64,000 nucleotides of DNA from Tetrapyrgos nigripes. Taxonomy: Eukaryota > Basidiomycota > Agaricomycetes > Agaricales > Campanellaceae. Positions within the stretch are counted from its first letter, which is position 1; each line of letters opens with the position of its first letter. Where the stretch lies: the NCBI GenBank assembly GCA_013368315.1, contig JAACJM010000002.1:62001-126000 (forward strand). The letters run 5' to 3'. The notes beneath the pieces are model-generated. The model did no database searches. It was given only the letters and a program-made list of their open reading frames with translations, and was not told the origin of the DNA. This document shows, one piece after another, positions 19,544 through 33,400 of this stretch. A program made the translations under genes and the position numbers.

Positions 19544-22500
19544 TCAGTGTATGTTACAATATGTATGCTGATCACTATAAGGATTGACGAAAAAGGCTGG
19601 ACATAAGTCAAGAACATTTTTGCACGTCCAGTCTGACGCAACTGCTCCACCCCATTTTGGAAACAAGTGAACGCTCCGTTTCACCATTGATACAAGCACA
19701 ACTGTAGCGTAAGGTGCGCCATCCCTGTTCAATTGTCTTTTAATTCGATACATACCAGATGATGCATCTGGAGAACGGGTGAAATTGGTGAACCACTCAA
19801 CGTAGGCGAGGAGACCTGGGTGCGGGACATTAGGAGGAAAGAGTCGATCCGATTTTCCTTCGGATATAGAAAAGATGACACGAATGCGACCGACACGCAT
19901 ACCTATGTAGATCAAAGTTAAAATTGAGTAATTCTCCGAATTCCCATCATTTGTAGTACCCACCATCTAAGCTACCCTTTTCAGGATCATTTGGCTTGGT
20001 CTGTATCAATGCTGTGTCGAAGCGGGTCGCTTGAATTACCTGGTTCCTTGAGTTTGTCCGTCTTGGCTGAGCTTTCACTGCATCAAGAGTTGTTTCCTCA
20101 TAAAGTTCCCTGTTGACCATTTTTATCTGGTGCCAGACAGGGATACTGGTAAATGGGAGTGCAATGAATGGAGCCATCTCTTCCACCTCCAAATTGGAAA
20201 GTAGCGGATTGCGAAATCGGGCAATGAACCGAGCGAGAGAGAGCCGAAAGTCCTGTGCGTGATAACCCTTCTGGTCAATAGCTTCTGTTTTTGTGATCGT
20301 TACGCTCTTCACTGAGGGATTCTTGGTAATCTTTTGCTGATAAGGGCACTGAAGGTCGATCAGGATCCTCTTGGCTCCAGGAAAGTCCATTCGTTGCCCA
20401 GTATTCCCAGCATTTAGCGGTGCGTTGTTTTCGGTGGGTGATAGAATCCGCACCTGAGCATAACGCTACTCAATGTACTGTGAATGGTGCATAATCTTCT
20501 CTCGCCTTTCCAACCACTTCGTCATTTGAGTGTATTCGTCCTTCCGATTAGAAGCACGGTAAGCCTCCTCGGTGAAATCTATGTGAAGGCGTTCAGTTGC
20601 CTCGGTGTCGTAGTTATCAGTAGTGCCGAAGTAGCGAATGCCACGAGAATAATGAGAAAGGAAATGGAGTTTTTGGCAAGTTGAAGTTCTCGCGAACACC
20701 AAGCTCGGTAAATATGGACTTGTGGTCGTGAAATTCTTGTAGAGCTGTATCAAGTGCCGTGAGTGATTCGTCGGTGTGAACGGGATAACAGGCCAAGGAA
20801 AGAAAGTCGAGAAGAGAGCGGGTAGCAATGATCAGCTGTTTCGATTGTTGTGATGATAGTGAAGGTATATCCAGCACTAGTCCGAGTAGAAATGAGCAAT
20901 TCTGTTTGTGCTCACCACCCGTAACCCTGGAAAGTTTTGATATCCCCTTGCTAAAATGCCGCATACCATGGTTCAAGGACAGCCGACGTACACGAGCATC
21001 GATTTCATCCCCACCGCAAATCGTTGTGAGCCAACCGATTAAATGCTTCATGACACCCTGGTACATCTGATGTAGAATGTCGGGAGTGATGGACCGAAAG
21101 ATATTGGCATGCGGCAAGTCTTCCCAAAAGGGATGCTGAATTGGTTTGATGTTCTGCTCCAGACAGCCTTCAATCCATGCATCGGTCCCAACAAGTTTGG
21201 CAGCCTTGACAGCGGCTTTGAAGCTGCGTCTGTGATGACAAGAAGGAAACAATCCAAGGTCATCCTTTGGGCATTCACATGAAGCACAGTCGCCATAATA
21301 TGCACATGCAACGAGGTCCTGCTCCGGATAATCTGCAACATAGGCTGCGAGGATAGTATGGCGGTAATATTGTGCAAAAAATCCGATTTTTGCAGGTGTT
21401 GTTTTTGGCAAATTTTTTGCAGGTAGGGAGATGAAGCCGAGAATTTTTTACAGGTCACCAAAGCGCACTCCAATTTTTGCAGGTTTGCTTTTCACATATG
21501 TTGGGAATTTTTTGCAGGTGGCTTGACGATGATCCTTCATTTTTTTGCAGGTCCGATATGATGGTCATTTTGATACAGGTGTAGTCTTCTACCTGCGCCA
21601 GAAATTTTTCGCAGGTTGGAGTTCTTAGAGGCACTGCCACTGGCTAGCGGGTCGGAGACTACTGGGCTGACATGTCGTGGTGCTTTGACAAAGGCGCAAT
21701 GCGATCAACAATCCCGATGCACCCGCCTCTACCGCCGCATTCCTTATATGGCTGTATCATAGCGCTTATGTAGTAACCCGCCCAAACATTCGGACATCGT
21801 AGAGTTCCATCTTGTTCAAGTCTCCTTTGAAGCGCTTGAGTAGTTCAACAATAATTAACACCATTATTCTTGTAAGCTTTCCACCATCCTAGATATCATC
21901 CATACTCTGTGTATATGTAGTAATACGTACTGTATCAATAACAATGTATTCTTTGTACTTATATGGCATCCATCTCAGATCACATTGTGGCAAAGTATGC
22001 AGGCAGTCAATACACAGTGAAGGAGGGGCAGGAGAGGATGGGGGAGAGGGCGGAATGAGATAGGATGAGGCCTTGATAGATAGTTGCTAAGCCAGACAAT
22101 GCTTTGGGAACACTCAGCAGACCGGCACAATCGCCCTCAGCGACCCCGAAATTCCCCTGGTGCTCAGAACTTACTCAGTTTGGATGAACTTGGGAGGGAA
22201 GTAAGGGGTATCACGTACAAGCGGATTAACGATCACTTATCAGCCTGGCTATTTGGTTGTTCTTCTGTTTGAGCCAACAGAATGGTTTGTGACGGCTGCC
22301 CAAATCCAGTGCCACCTGCATGAAAAAAGCCACTGAATATCAACCTTGGATAGAACCTGTGAAAATTTTGTGTTGACTATCTTCTGAACCTGTAAATATT
22401 TATGAGCCATCATTGGTGTAGAACCTGTAAATTTTGAATGGAGGACTTGCAAAAAAATCCACTCCAAAGGAAATCAACCTGCAAAAAAAAAGCTATCATA

Positions 22501-24197
22501 GGGGACAGACCTGTGAAATTTGCAGCAAGTGTCCATGGCCTGTGTAAAAAGAGCTCATCACTCATTTCGAGGGAGAACCTGTGGGAAAAAATGACAGAAA
22601 TACCAGAAATCAGTCCAACCTGCAAGAAAACCAGCAAAAATGGGTCAACCTGCGAAAAAAAAAGCCAATTTGGATTTTTTGCACAGTATTACTGCCATAG
22701 GATCGGATGACATCTGCGCTTGATCCCATCACCACTCTGCATAACAATCCCATCTGTTCCGGCCAACTTTATTGGCGAGACGAGATGATTCACGCAAGCA
22801 TGAAATAAGTTCGCAAGAACTCTACGACGTGAGGCTTTGTTCTTGATATGCTCAAGCTTTGTAGTGGGGAGGTATCCAAGCAATATCTGTCCCTGGCAAG
22901 AGGGCTTCCGACAGATCTATTTAGGTAGATTTCTGATGGTAAGGTATACCGGATATGCAGACTTGTTTCGGAATAATGTAACCTGCGTCTTGTCACTGGA
23001 AAGAATGACAGGAACAATAGTAGCGCCTGGATTCTTTGCTTCTAGTGCTTTTTAGAAATAATCTATCAGGATATCATTACTAGAATGAAAGAAAAAACAA
23101 GAACCTGTGTGTCCCACCACCATTTTCCCGTATGAATATCATGATACAAGCAGCAGGTCTTATCTGCGTCAGAATAATGCTGTTCTGGAGTAACACAAAG
23201 ATACGCTGTATGTTCAGGTGAGCCATAGAGAGCCCGTATACACTTGAGAATATCCCGTTTGTAAAGGTCAAAGGCTTCTCCAGCAACGACAACCTCTGTA
23301 TGAGTAAATGAAGGGCGTTGAACAGGAATAGTCTTGTCGATGATTTTGTTGAGCTCATCACTGTTTTGGTAGGCTAGCCCTAAAGCTTCGTGAACCTAGA
23401 GTAGCAAAAACGTGAATAATTACTCAGAAACAGTCGGAATTACTACTTACTCCCTCAATTCCAAGTAAATCAGAGAATGCAGTAGATCCTGTACGTCACA
23501 TCTTTGCCCATTGCCAATCTCCCAGTCCATCCAAGAATTGAAGGGTGCCCATATGTTTTCATCACTCCCAGGTATACTGGATTGATAGTGCTGGAAGCCA
23601 TCCGATGAATTGTGCATGAGCTGGAGTGGGTTTGAATCAGGTAGGGCTGCACCCGCATGGCCACCAAATGATCTGATGTAGATCTCTTCACGATGTGCAG
23701 GCAGAGAATGAAGTGGAGAATCCTTCCTCTGGGGTATAGAATCCTCATTAGAATCATCAACTCCCATAGTGTCTGCAGGCGGTCAGAATGGCTCCCAAGT
23801 GCTCTCCACCTGTGGTGCTTCAATGCCATCAGCAGGATTATCTTCATCGTCTTCGTTGCCTTCATTTTCCCCCTGTCCATTACCCTCAACATCAGGGCCC
23901 AATCCTGGAAAATCGGCCTCATTATAATCATTACTGAAAAAAGTCACCCTGAAAGTCCTTGGGTTCTATATTCCCCTCTCCATCATTCAGATCTTGGTCC
24001 AATACTCTCTGAGGTGGTGGTCAGCTTGGGTTATCACAACAAGGTGCAAATCAGCTATTTCAGAAAGATTAAGCAGCTATCTCTGCAGCTGCCCTGCAGC
24101 GAGGATTGTTTGTTCGAGTGAAGTGTTGAGATAAATCACTGGAGTGGTTCCAGGATCTTTGGCAACCATTGCAGGTCCAGGTTTGAGCAGTAGACAT
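19544..24197 (-). pseudogene. Plavaka (KDZ superfamily) transposase, broken
   Basis: The N-terminal C2H2-like block TCNGCQRSWNHSSDLSQHFT sits after the ATG at 24197. Next come ENIWAPFNSWMDWEIG, IIDKTIPVQRPSFTHTEVVV and WWWDTQ-type segments (23600-23090). Then come ILLGYLPTTKLEHIKNKASR, NLFHACVN and GIKRRCHPIL (22900-22700). After a 1.34 kb insertion follow AAYVADYPEQDLVACAYYGD, DILHQMYQGVMKHLIGWL, MRHFSKGISKLSRVTGGEHK, HFLSHYSRGIRYFGTTDNYD and ERLHIDF. The DUF6830-type C-terminus ends in LLAYVEWFT and NVLDLCPAFF. Damage seen: a TAG at 22917-22919, a frameshift plus TGA near 23520, and one extra base in an A run (20670-20674). Not functional. Confidence 0.85.
21358..22698. mobile_element. Non-autonomous element with TGCAGGT subterminal repeats, inserted in Plavaka
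   Basis: Terminal inverted repeats of about 28 bp: ATGGCGGTAATATTGTGCAA, then AAAATCC on the left; the mirror image ends in GCCAT at 22698, with two substitutions. Flanking 8-mers AGGATAGT and AGGATCGG agree at six of eight bases. Left of centre, at least seven copies of TTTTT-GCAGGT point one way. Right of centre, about ten copies of ACCTGC/T-AAAA point the other way. No transposase frame is present. The insertion splits the Plavaka frame between CHPIL and AAYVADYPEQ. Confidence 0.75.
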
Positions 24198-24474
24198 GGC
24201 TGTGATGGTGGTAGTAAAATGAAAAGCCAGACGATTGCACTGGTATTGCCACATGTTCTGCCTTGTGTCTAGCATTAGGCAAATAACAGAGTTTTTAGTC
24301 TAGACTAGGGTTAATACAAACTAATTTGAAACTAGCAAATCTAAAACCAATCAGTAAAAGCTCCTGCAGACGGTTTAAAAGCTGGCTCACCTCAAGCTAT
24401 CATCCCATTCCTCTTTCTTTCATTCCTCTCTCTTTCACCTTCTCTCTTTTATCTATCACACACATTCTTTCTTA

Positions 24475-27031
24475 ATGGGCAAGAGCAATTAGTCCGAATC
24501 CACTCCATTGGTGAACACATGTAGCAAAGGAAAGTGCAAAATACCTCCCAACAGTCAGTCTCTCTGCACTCTTGAAAAATGATATATGTATCCTACCTTT
24601 TAGTCTAGATGAGGACCATGGCAGCACAAAAAAGCAGAAGCCACCTGCAGCTATGAAAAAGGAATGACCTACAACTACAAAAAAGGCACGACCCACAGAT
24701 ACACAAAAAACAAAGTCAAAGTCTAATAAAGGTGATGGCTTGTTCAAAGTGTTCTTCCTCCAATTGCTGAAATGTCATCAATTTAGGTGATAAAAAAGTG
24801 GAGCAGCTGGAGCCAGAGTCTGAAGATGATTTAGGTGAGCACTGACCTCCTAAGATGTTATTTATGTACTTACCACATTTTTGCAGTCGTGGTCCAGGCA
24901 CCCAAACAAGCACGTCCAGGAGGATCGAAGAAGTCCTTAGCCAAAGAGTCCTCTGAGGAGGATAGCAATGAATCATCAGACTCTGCCAGTGATGATGATG
25001 ACAATCCAAAGGAAGACAATGATGCAGCTCATTTGTTTGAAGATGAGGTTTGGATCTTGCTGCTTGATGTGGATTTTTATGCTGAAGGTACTTGCCAGGC
25101 TCTGCAGATCATTGACAATGGTACTGGTAAATTGAATTATTGAGATCACATGCCCAGAGTCTGACTCATTCTGTTCCTGCCAGCTCATTACTCTTACTCT
25201 CACCTCTCTCATTCCTCTAGTCTCTCTTCATTGCCCAACGATGATGGCTTTGAGATTACCAATGCTGACTCAGACAATGACAACAGCTCTGACAAAGAAG
25301 AGGCAAACATCAAGACACACAAGCATAAGCACCAGGACTCCAACTGGGATATGGTTGACGTTGATGCCTCCATATTATTGCTTCTCTTTTAAGTTGCTCA
25401 ATCTCCCCAAAGAAGTCCAAGTCTCAGCATAAGACATCTGGGAAAAAAGCTGAGAAACTTTGTGAAGAGGTGTGTTGTCATTCTCAATAACAAGTGTCTG
25501 TTTGTTCATAATTTCTTTGTTTAGCTGCTGTGGGTTGCCAATGAGGAAGGTCAGAGGGTCAGAAAATAGAAACGGACTCGGAAAAATAGGCGCAGTAATA
25601 CTAGGGGTATATAAATTTTGTTTTGTCGTATTTACAACTTTCCCATGTATAAGGGCTAGTGTCTGGAACCCGGACTCTAGCTCGCAATTCTTGTAATAGA
25701 ACCACCATCCCATAGTTACTTTCTCCTTGTATTTCCTTACTCTTACTCTCCAAATATATTCTTTTTGGTTTATTTGCAAGCATACTGAGCAACACACATT
25801 GACTACTGAGTTTCCTCTAGAAACCCTATCAAAACTATCTATCAGAATACTACAGGTAACCGCATTTTTCACCTTTTTCAGTTCATTATCTGCCTAGCGA
25901 CTCAATCTTCAATTTACAATTTAGCAATACTTACTGGTTATTGTAGTAATATTATTGTCACAAGTATATACTACATAACTTGTTCTATTCGTAACAGCTG
26001 GCTTGGTCCCCTGACCTCAAAAATATCACCATTGGAAAGCCTTTGAGCTGGGCTTCAAAGTGAGATCCAAGCTGAGCCCAATAGCTCAGGAATAAGGGGT
26101 CCAAGTCATTATAACAACCTTATGCACCATTACTGTGGGAAAGAACTCATTATAATCAGCTAAAACGTCAAAATGAAATTTCCGACATATAGGTATACCA
26201 TCACATTGGCCTTGAGCAGAAGGATCTCAAGAACAATAAAATGTCAACTGTTCTTGCTGCTTATCATCTTGCAATGACCCTTCTGCTCAAGCTATGGAGT
26301 GTACTTACTTCTATGGCACTTTGCCAGTATGTATTGATCATTTAGTTCTTCACATGGCTGATGTGTTTCTCAGTCTGGAGAATGGGATGCCAAAAAACTG
26401 TTTGAGCACCCTGCCATTGCTCAGTACATTGGTGCTATGTTCTTCAGTGCCTATCCTTATGCTGTGATCATTGCCAAAAACAAGCAGGTCTTCAAGTCAT
26501 CCATCCCATCCAAGCCAGATGAGCTAGAGCTTCCCAAGGGAATGGTTGCTCTTGCTGTAGGTGCAGTGAGTGTAAACCCTAATTATATGTACATTTCACT
26601 GACTAGCATTCATAAGATACATTCTATTCTTTCAGACTTTGCTCGTCAATGTGAGGAGAACTTCCCTTCTAAGGAATTCACTGGTGTGTGGCAGTCTGCA
26701 CTCACCATTCTCAGGAACCTCAAACAGGTCAACAAGGCCCAATACCATAAGCTTATGCATGGCCTTTATCTCACTGCTTCATAAGTCTTTGGTACTATTC
26801 TTTGTGATAATTATTCTGACTATTGCTGTTGACAGTGGATCCCAGCTGCTGGCAAAGCATGGGCTTATGAATTAGCAGATCTTTGATTCTGTTAATTGGT
26901 CAGCTTTGGGCAGTGACAAGACTACTGCAGGTGCTGATGGCCCCTCTACTAGTACCAGTACTCCTGTGCCTTCTACTGCTACATTGTCTACTGACACACC
27001 TGCTGTTACAGATACATCTCCATCTGCTTGA
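24475..27031 (+). pseudogene. DUF6532-domain protein gene, decayed
   Basis: It starts MGKSN followed by TAG (24490-24492). Lys-rich (KKQKPPAAMKKE then stop), acidic (SSEEDSNESSDSASDDDDNP) and DNDNSSDKEEANIKTHKHK blocks follow, separated by introns. Near 26000 it reads SPDLKNITIGKPLSWASK. The C-terminal DUF6532 region gives IAQYIGAMFFSAYPYAVII, then SIPSKPDELELPKGMVALAV, an intron, DFARQCEENFPSKEFTGVWQ and KAQYHKLMHGLYLTAS. A Ser/Thr/Pro tail ends at 27031. The domain has no known biochemical role. The early stops indicate a non-functional copy. It lies between the Plavaka and hAT elements and may have been moved with transposons. Confidence 0.65.
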
Positions 27032-27726
27032 GCATTACTGTTCAAGCTTATCAACCATTTCCCTTTCTATCTATATTACCATCATCTAATACCTACCATT
27101 CATTGATCATTCATGTATATCCTATTAACTAGTTGCCTACTTACACTAATATACTGTTAACGTTGCACATTTGAACCCACCTGAAAGACTCTAATGAGTA
27201 CTAACTAGCTGTAATTCTCATGAAAGACTGGCAATCCCATGTCTACTAAAAGGTGTTAATTGATAGAAATTGTCTGATGTTTAGTAAAAGTCATTGGGGG
27301 GACCCATTAATTGCAGTAATTAGGATATGTTGAAAACCTGGGGAATTCGCTGGAATTACAACAATAACAGACTATTACCACTTCATCACCCTGAGGTGGG
27401 CTTCCTGATGTGGGGTGCCAGAGAGAAGTCAATGGCATTGGCAGCATTATTGGTGGAGAAGGTGTGTTGAAAGTGAAATGTGCAGAGAGGGAGACAACTA
27501 ACAACGAAAGTCGTAACAGGAGTAGAAGGCCACTGCTTGGCAGATGGCATACACATCCGAGCTGCCTGGAGTGTTGGTTTAAGGAGTGACATTGAATTGA
27601 TCAACAAAGCCAGGGTTTGTTTATAAAGAAAGGCTGTAGGCAAACAAATATGTCATGTTTTGAATACATAAAATGAACCACAGGGCAACTGCAAGCCAAC
27701 TGAAGTTAAGGTGGTTGGAATTTAAC
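27032..27726. other. Spacer left of the hAT element; possible copia debris
   Basis: No intact gene. Because the hAT element inserted into copia Gag-like sequence on its right side, this left flank should be the continuation of that copia copy. I cannot assign it convincingly. Confidence 0.3.
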
Positions 27727-30075
27727 TGAACTTGTAGGGCTACGTGCTATACCAGTATCCATACAGGTATACAGTTACTGTACCATAACGAGCCTCTTGT
27801 GCAAAAAGATATGGTATGGTACCTACTGTATTGGCTCATATCCATTACAGCTGTATATGGGCTCATACAGGCTCATACGGGATACAGGATAATTGCTCAG
27901 CAGTATCTCTTAGGACCAGTCGAAATCCATTGGAATTGGTGGCACATGCCTGCAGAACCAGAAATTGCAAATACCACACTTCGAAGGAATTAAAAGCAAG
28001 TATTAGTCCCCCAAAATATTCAGCATTCTGGCCATGGCTGATTCCTCTCAGTGTGCTCTTAATTCTGATGGGACTCTGAAAGATGCAGCTGACATCCAGT
28101 TTTTCAATGACCCTGAAGACACAGTCCCTATCTCTGGGCCAGGTTCTGGTGGCGGTACATGCTGTATTCAAGTTTCTTAGTGTCTTCTCAATGTGTACTA
28201 ACCTTTGTATTAGGAAATACCAGTCCTTCTCACAACAAGCATAGCAAGATGGTTGATACAGTTCAGTCTGACCTGGTTGATGATGGAGGCATTACCAAGG
28301 GTACTAAGGTGAAGAAGAGAAAGGCAAAGAAGGGCAAGAAGGCTAAAAAGGGGTCTGATAGCTCAGAAGGGAGTGATTTTCAAGATGATGGAGAATCTAC
28401 AGATCTGTCAGAGGATTCCGTTTCTGATATACCAAATGAGGAGGTGTGTATCTGTTCTATCTTATGTTCTTCTTGATCTAACTCTTGGTGCATAGCATGC
28501 ACAGATCCTTACTGCAAAAACATTCCCGCCTAAGGCAAAATCCAAACCCAAGAAGAAGAAGAGACATACATCCGAGGTTTGTCTTCATTTCAGTGTACTC
28601 TTTTTTCCCGTGTTTCACTCTTGATGACAGAAGCATACTCTTTCCCAGGTGGCGACAGTTGAAGAGGTTGAAGATGAGGAAGCCCCACCCTGCCACACTG
28701 CGTCTTTGTCTAGCGCAGTATGTAAACACTCAGTATCTTTTATATATGCACATTTAAACCTTCATCCTTTCAGACTCTTGGTGGTGTCAAGCGCACCAAT
28801 CCTATTTATTTATTCTTTGAAGAAGCCAAGACGAATGCCAAAGGTGAGGCTGGAGAGAAGGGTGACAAGCATTTCCACTGTATCCATGGATCTCGCCATG
28901 TCCTTACCATGACCAACAGCTTGTTGAATGGTGAGTTTGTCTTTTTTTCTATTATCCCTTATGTGCAGCCTGATCATCTCATCACAGGTCTTCGTAACCA
29001 TTTGAAGAGTAATTTTCGCAGCCTCTTCAACTTCTACGAGGTGCTCAAAGACTGTGATGGCCCAATCACTCAACAGGAGATTGATATCACAGCTGGTTGT
29101 GCTCCACTCAATGTGAAATTTCAAGCCACCTTGGATGTTGAGATTGAGCAGTGTCAAGAGACTATCAAGGAGTCTTTTTCTCAACAGCAAGCTGCTGCAC
29201 AGGTGAGTACATTATTTTCATTTCTTTTTTGGGTTTTAAACCTTGTTTCCAGGAGCCATGGGATCTGGCCAGTTCAAGGATCTACTCGTCAAATGGATTG
29301 TTGCTTGTGATCAGCCATTTTCAGAGGTAGAGCAGCAGGAGTTTATTGACCTGATGCAGTATGTCCATCACTCTGGTGGTGCACTTCATATCCCAAAGAA
29401 GGATGCTGTTTGCTGTAAGGTCCTCAAGCTTGGTAAGAAGACAATGAAGGAGATGAAGGAGATGTTCCTCGTGAGTTTCACATTGTTGTTTTATCTTTTT
29501 ATCTTTTGTTTCTTATACTTGTCTTAGGTCCTCCAGGGTAAAGTTGCTCTGTCCATTGATGCATGGACCTTGAGCAGCCAATATCCATTTCTTGCTGTTG
29601 TAGCTCACTGGATTGCTGATGACAGTGTCCTTGGTCGGCCATTCATTATTTTGCCATTGAATTTAATGTAACTCTGTAATCTCCTATTTATAGAAGAATG
29701 TTTAATTGATTTTCAAGAGCTTGAGGGTGAGCATTCCAGTGAGAACATGGCCTGAATCAGTATGGAAGACTCTAGAAACATATGGTCTTCTTGGCAAGGT
29801 AAGTCAGATATATTTTACAATTCTCTGCAAACAAAGACCTACTGCCCACGGATCATAGCCATTGTCATGGACAACACCACCAATAATGACACGATGATGC
29901 AAAGTCTGGAAGAACAATGCCATTGTAAGAAGATTTCTTTCTCCACAAAGGCTTCATGCATGCACTGCATGCCGCATACCATTCATCTAGCTGCTATTAA
30001 GGCAAGTAGCATTGATCCTCTATTCTGTATCCATCTGTTTGACTGATGTTTATTATTCTTCAGCTCCTTGAAGGT

Positions 30076-30414
30076 GGGGCTTCGCCAAGTATAGTATACT
30101 TGTTATCTTTTCTCATTCTTTTCGTTCTCTCTTACTTAATTGATCTGCACCATATTACCTGCCTCACATATACTGTTTGCCCTATGATAGTACACCTCAG
30201 TCGTTCCCACTATACTTGTGTGAACCCTGAGGTGTGTATACCATTGATATTTCTCATTTTATTTATACTAATACATATCTATTTACTACAGTACATTTTG
30301 TACTAACGAGTACTCCATTCTTACAGGTACTGTAGTATTCTCAACAGAGTCGTTCCCACTATACTTGTGTGAACCCTGAGTACATTTCATACTAACGAGT
30401 ACTCCATTCTTACA
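30076..30414 (+). repeat. copia 5' LTR, first ~25 bp missing
   Basis: 339 bp equal in length to 34907-35245 of the 3' LTR. It ends CATTCTTACA, followed directly by the primer binding region GGTTATGGGCCCC at 30415. The first 25 bp (TGTTAAAG...) of the 3' LTR have no counterpart; hAT exon sequence (CTCCTTGAAGG) abuts instead. Confidence 0.85.
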
Positions 30415-30426
30415 GGTTATGGGCCC
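30415..30426 (+). other. Primer binding site of the copia element
   Basis: GGTTATGGGCCC directly after the LTR end; the same word follows the LTR end at 37915, and in inverted form precedes 39082. Confidence 0.6.
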
Positions 30427-30484
30427 CATGCCCTAGACACTGCACACATTTATACACAAGTAACTGACTCACAGACCGTATAAT

Positions 30485-33400
30485 ATGTACACCATGTCCA
30501 AAATTACGACAAACATTAACCCCACTATATATCCCCTCGTTTCAACACCTGATACCACTGATACCCAGACATTCTTGAGTACTGCTGTCAATCCAATTGG
30601 TAACCCCAGCAATTACACTATGATCCAGGAACTCCCAAACAATGCAAATTTCAATGGGGAGAACTATGTTTCCTGGAAAGAGTCAATGATTCAGCGTGGT
30701 AAATTGAAGGGACTTCACCTGTACTGGGAGGGGAAGGTTATCATTCCGACTGAACCAACTGACCCGAACACACTGATAAGGCCTACACCTATTAACAATA
30801 TATGCCCGAACTACCTCGAATATGACATACATGAATCTGTTGCTTACTTGACCCTTTGGGACAACATCAAAAACCCAGACGCATTGGGTTTTGGATCAGG
30901 GAAGAAGTCGGATGAACTATGGGTATTCCTTAATAAGGAGTACACCCTAGTTAGTCACCTGGCTAGACCACGGAGGGAGGACACATTGAGGGGAATGTGA
31001 CGGGAGAGGATAGATATGCATCAAAATATCAAACACTGCGTAAACAGGCAGAAGACATTGGAGCCAAGTACGATGATCCTGCATTCCTTTCCCTCATACT
31101 GCTGAATGGATCCCTGTTGTCGGTACTCTTCTCACTGACCCAAACATGTCTTTCAACATCACCTCAGGACGATTGCAGGAACACGTGAGGCTCATGGGCG
31201 GTGGTGGACCGAATCCTATACCTGGGATGGACCATGTTACTGCACTGCAGACTCAGGTCAAGGAGCTGACCAAGAAGATGACGGTGCTACAGATGAAGAA
31301 GGGAACTGGACCAGCGAACCCAGATCTCCTGTGCAGTAATCCAAAGTGCAAGTGTCATGGCCATACAGTTGAGAACTGCTTTTGGGAAGGCAGAGGAAAA
31401 CAGGGTCAATACCCAGCATGGTGGAAAGGGAAGAAAGATGTACCTTTGCCATCAGCCAACAAAACAACCACCTTCGACAGATGGTACTACACCCAATGTA
31501 TGGGCATTAATCGCGACAACGACAACGACAACGACGCCACCATCACCATCGTCACTAGCCCCTATTCGCATCCTAGCTGACTCCGACACCTTGCATCACT
31601 CCTTCAAGGAGAGAACTCATTTTATCACATATTCTCCATACATTGAGAAAGAAGGATCATCCTGGGAAGGAGTAGACTTTGATATTGTGGGGATGGGAGA
31701 CGTCAGGGTGGAGGTAACCTACAAAGGAGTTTTATGTCAGCTCTTGTTCCGAAATGCATTCCATGCCCCAAATGTCTCAAGCAACTTACTTTCAACAGGA
31801 TACACAAACACGACAGCAAATGGTCGTATTGTCTTCCAGAATCCCCAGGGTGTTGAAATCTTTGAAGCGGTGTTGGAGAGGGGAATTTATGTCATGAACA
31901 CAAATCCAATCGGATCCCAACGTCCTCTTTCCAATGTAACCCAATTACCTGTGGATATATGGTATCTTCATTGCATCAGTGGACATATCATGCCTGAGGC
32001 AATTGAGATGGCCCCAAAGTTGGTAGATGGTTACCCAGAGATAAAGGGCACAAGGAAGAAGATGGGTACTTGCAAGGACTGCAAGAAAGCCCATACAGAC
32101 AAGCAGCCACACCCAGAAAGTCTTGAGAAGATAACAGAGACCAATTTTCAATGGTATTTGGATGTATGGGGGCCTGTGCAAGTCGTGTCAGTAGGAGGAA
32201 ACAAGTATGCCCTATTTGGCATGGATGCGGTGACATCGAAGAACATGGTGGACTTCTTAAAGGATAGAACAGCGGAGACATTGATCAGGAAGCTTGAAGT
32301 TTGTCGTACAGAGGCTGAGACTCAGGCCAGTCAGAAGCTGGAGAGGATTAGGACTGATAATCCACCTGAATGGAGATCACATGCATTTCAAGCATGGACC
32401 TCAAAACATGGAATTATCCATGAGTTCACAGCCCCCTACTCCTCAGCTTCAAACAGTGCAGCAGAACGGAGTATTGGTATCATGCTGAATGGAACCCAAG
32501 CGATGCTTTTCGACACCAACCTTCCTGCGAAATGGTGGGCACATGCAATGTCTGCCTACATCCATGTCATAAGCATTCTTCTGAATACGAGAGGTGTTGT
32601 ACCAGAAGAACAGTGGACAGGGTTGCGTCAGAGCGTGTCCCACCTTGTTCTGTTTGGAAGTATCGGTTTTGCCCATATTCTGGCTAAGACTGGTAGAGGG
32701 AAGCTTGATGCAAGGGGTTTTAAATGTCAGATGGTGGGTTACGAGGGAAGAAAATTTTACCTGGTTAAATGGTGGGAAACTGACGAGCTATACTGGACTA
32801 GTGACGTTGTGTTTGAGAGGTCAGAGGGTCACTGGATTTCGGAGTTGGAGGGGGAGAACAACGAGGACTTGTTATTTTTAGCCCCAACTCCAAAATCCAA
32901 AACCCCAAGTCTAGATCAGCCAACTTTGGATCAACAATCATATCCCGAACTGACGTCAGTAACTCCACCTGCAACTGACATGACCAGTGACGAACACCCT
33001 CCTATCCCTAATGCACCACAGAAATGACCTCACCGCACTCAAGCAGAAATTTGGGGAACCATACCCACGCATTCATCTACCTGCTCCCGTAATCTCACTC
33101 AACAATTCCTCGAGTCCAAGGCATACGAAGATCAGGAAAGAGAGGCATACAAGAGAGGGGAGGAATGAATGAAAGATGAGGAACAGGATAACGATTTACT
33201 CCTGGAATTCGATGAGGAGGATGAACCAATTGTCCTCAATACCCAATATGATCTGTGAACCTGAGAACACATGGGTTCCAAATTCATACACCGAAGCAAT
33301 GAAGGGACCAGACTTGTGGTTAGGGGCAATGGAGAAGGAATTGAGCTTTCACTCCAGTCTCGAAACCCAAAGACATGAAAGTCATAACCACTTGTTGGGT

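Noticed and set aside
21358..22698. Regularly spaced TTTTGCAGGT words as a CRISPR or satellite array
   Set aside because: Orientation flips at the centre and the spacing varies, which fits subterminal transposase sites better.
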